From positions 1 to 42,171 of the forward strand of contig CAIVZM010000054.1 of NCBI GenBank assembly GCA_903910385.1: 42,171 nucleotides of DNA, given 5' to 3'. Source of the DNA: an uncultured Armatimonadota bacterium (GTDB taxonomy: Bacteria > Armatimonadota > Armatimonadia > Armatimonadales > Armatimonadaceae). Shown piece after piece: positions 40,821 through 42,171 of the stretch. Every line of letters begins with the position of its first letter. Position 1 is the stretch's first letter. A program made the position numbers and the translations under genes. A model generated the notes under the pieces. That model had not been told where the DNA came from. It ran no database searches and worked only from the letters and a program-made list of their open reading frames with translations.

Positions 40821-42171
40821 TTAAGGATTGACGACGACGGACACCGTTTTTGACACGGAACCCTGTACGAACCTCTGGGTCGCTACAATGTTCCCGAAAG
40901 TGCGCGAAGATTGGGGCGATATTGTGTTCACGGTAAAGGTCGCCGATGATTGTCCTGCCGCAACAATGACGGTGGTCGGCACAGTTGCAGCTTTGTTCGA
41001 ACTTGTGAGCATGATTACCGTATCTACAGCGGTGACACCAGAGAGAGTCACCGTCCCCGTCGAGGAACCGCCCGCTTTGATCTGTGAAGGCGAGAGACGT
41101 ACGGATACCAAATCCGGTGTCCGAACGGTCAAATGCGCCGTTTTCGTCAGGTCTCCCAACGTGGCGCTCACCGCGACTACTGTACTCTCCGCTGCCGGAG
41201 ATACGGTCAGCGGGAAAGTGGCGCTGGACGCCCGGGCGGGAATGGTGACCGTGGCAGGAGTCGTGACCAGAGGACTGGAAGAAGCGAGGGTGACCGTAAT
41301 TCCGCCCTCTGGAGCCAGCGCCGATAATGTGACCAGACCGGTGCAGGACGTCCCGCCGAGTACGCTGGTCGGGTTGACATTGACGCTACTGAGAACCGGC
41401 GCTTTCAAAGTCAGGGTCGTTGATACCGACATCGGATCGGTAGTAGCGGTCACCTGAATCAGAGTGTCTGCAGATACGCCCGCCGTATCGATTGTGAAGG
41501 AAGCACGAGAAACGCCTTCCGGAAAGAAGACGGAAGTAGGGGGATTAACTAAACTGCTGGTCGAGCTATAGGAGATAGTAGCTGTAACTCCCCCTCGTTG
41601 CGGCGCTCGCGAAAGACGAAGGATGCCTGTCACTCGTGACGGATTCGTTACAACGCCGGTCGAGAAATACAGGCTTGTGACTGTCGGTGGAGCGTACGCA
41701 TTCGATTGTAATGCCTTGAGAATATTGACTCTACCCGCTCCGTTAGCAATGAACCGACCGGAAAACGGTTTATATTCGTCGACATTCTTCACGATGATAT
41801 CTGCAATTTGATATTCATACAGGACAGGATTTTGCGCGCGGAGTAGGGCCGCTTCCCCGGCGACGTGTGGGCACGACATGGATGTACCGGAGAGGTATTC
41901 GTATCCGCCGCCGGGGAAAGTAGAGTAGATACCAACGCCCGGCGCAGCGACTTTGACCCAGGAACCATAGTTGGAGAACGAAGCGAGTGTGTCGGTACGA
42001 TCCGTTGCGCCAACGGAGATAACCCCGGAATATGCCGCAGGAAAGAACAGCGAGTTGGTGGCGCTATTACCGGCTGCCGCAACTATATTAACGTCCTTCC
42101 TGCGGGCGTAAGCGACTGCATCCGCCAGTGTCTGGCTGTATCCGAATCCTCCCAGACTCAGACTGACGACC
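40821..42171 (-). CDS. S8 subtilisin-like serine peptidase with Ig-like repeats (5' end outside window)
   Basis: The frame runs from 40821 to the window edge (449 residues, N-terminal part missing). The catalytic serine is in SGTSMSCPHVAG and the oxyanion Asn in VAAAGNS; AAYSGVISVGATD and VKVAAPGVGIYS are typical of secreted subtilases. The Asp and His of the triad must lie beyond 42171. After the catalytic domain come three ~85-residue strand-rich Ig-like repeats. The repeats share a pattern: V-L-P-S, then GG-S-TG-VTLS, then SSATFxV, then LTV. They probably hold the enzyme at the surface or on polymers. The protein ends abruptly at VVVNP. Confidence 0.9.
   Translation of the reverse strand, partial: VVSLSLGGFGYSQTLADAVAYARRKDVNIVAAAGNSATNSLFFPAAYSGVISVGATDRTDTLASFSNYGSWVKVAAPGVGIYSTFPGGGYEYLSGTSMSCPHVAGEAALLRAQNPVLYEYQIADIIVKNVDEYKPFSGRFIANGAGRVNILKALQSNAYAPPTVTSLYFSTGVVTNPSRVTGILRLSRAPQRGGVTATISYSSTSSLVNPPTSVFFPEGVSRASFTIDTAGVSADTLIQVTATTDPMSVSTTLTLKAPVLSSVNVNPTSVLGGTSCTGLVTLSALAPEGGITVTLASSSPLVTTPATVTIPARASSATFPLTVSPAAESTVVAVSATLGDLTKTAHLTVRTPDLVSVRLSPSQIKAGGSSTGTVTLSGVTAVDTVIMLTSSNKAATVPTTVIVAAGQSSATFTVNTISPQSSRTFGNIVATQRFVQGSVSKTVSVVVNP

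Noticed and set aside
40662-40853. Plus-strand frame with YEKSE pentapeptide repeats
   Set aside because: The repeats are simply the translation of the 15-bp DNA array; the frame starts on the dgoD start codon, lacks a ribosome binding site and lies antisense to two real genes.

Overview
The window looks like chromosomal DNA from a Gram-negative-type, free-living bacterium, most likely Armatimonadota or a close relative. This is inferred from gene content: a bacterial 20S proteasome with a UBact-type ubiquitin-like modifier ending in RSGQ, large secreted carbohydrate-related proteins, DUF6785, DUF4380 and DUF1854 families, and an S8 protease with an Ig-like repeat tail. Composition is moderately GC-rich and fairly even. 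The exception is an AT-rich patch around 12.9-14.6 kb that carries a GDP-fucose synthase. No rRNA, tRNA, CRISPR array or intact mobile element was seen.

Layout. 0-3.6 kb: a secreted TIM-barrel protein, an unknown gene, and a decayed fragment of a paralogue of the first gene. 3.6-7.4 kb (minus): a zinc-ribbon ABC exporter, DUF1854 and a PhyH-type dioxygenase, probably one operon. 7.6-12.7 kb (plus): a sugar block of rhamnulokinase, GH4 glycosidase, a CxCxxC barrel protein and a ThuA-like protein. 12.7-14.9 kb: structured, partly AT-rich DNA with GDP-L-fucose synthase and a truncated host gene. 14.9-17.1 kb: prmA and an M20 amidohydrolase, convergent around a long hairpin.

17.3-21.1 kb is the proteasome cassette dop - UBact - prcB - prcA, closed by a strong terminator. 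UBact ends in Gln, so Dop should first deamidate it. An unseen PafA-type ligase would attach it to targets, an unseen ATPase would feed targets to PrcAB, and Dop would recycle the tag. Neither ligase nor ATPase is in the window.

21.1-29.3 kb: DUF6785 membrane protein, three tandem TATAAT-bearing repeats, a Y-family polymerase with a LexA-like box, a perfect hairpin inside a possible small ORF, a TPR-like protein, an M23 peptidase overlapping an HExxH protein, a SanA-like ORF with an abnormal N-terminus, and a secreted LolA-like protein. 29.1-32.2 kb: a fumarase alpha subunit without its beta partner but with a possible TTGA-coupled 47-residue membrane protein, a DUF4380 protein, and pyrE. 32.2-36.1 kb: a MacAB-like export operon (adaptor, permease, Gly-rich secreted protein) without an ATPase gene. 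36.2-42.2 kb: an HExxH protein, an S10 carboxypeptidase, ispH, galactonate dehydratase, short repeats, and a subtilase running off the right edge.

Several genes (M20 amidohydrolase, TPR protein, M23 peptidase, ispH) have a TATAAT-like -10 box five to seven bases before the start codon and no ribosome binding site, which suggests leaderless transcripts.
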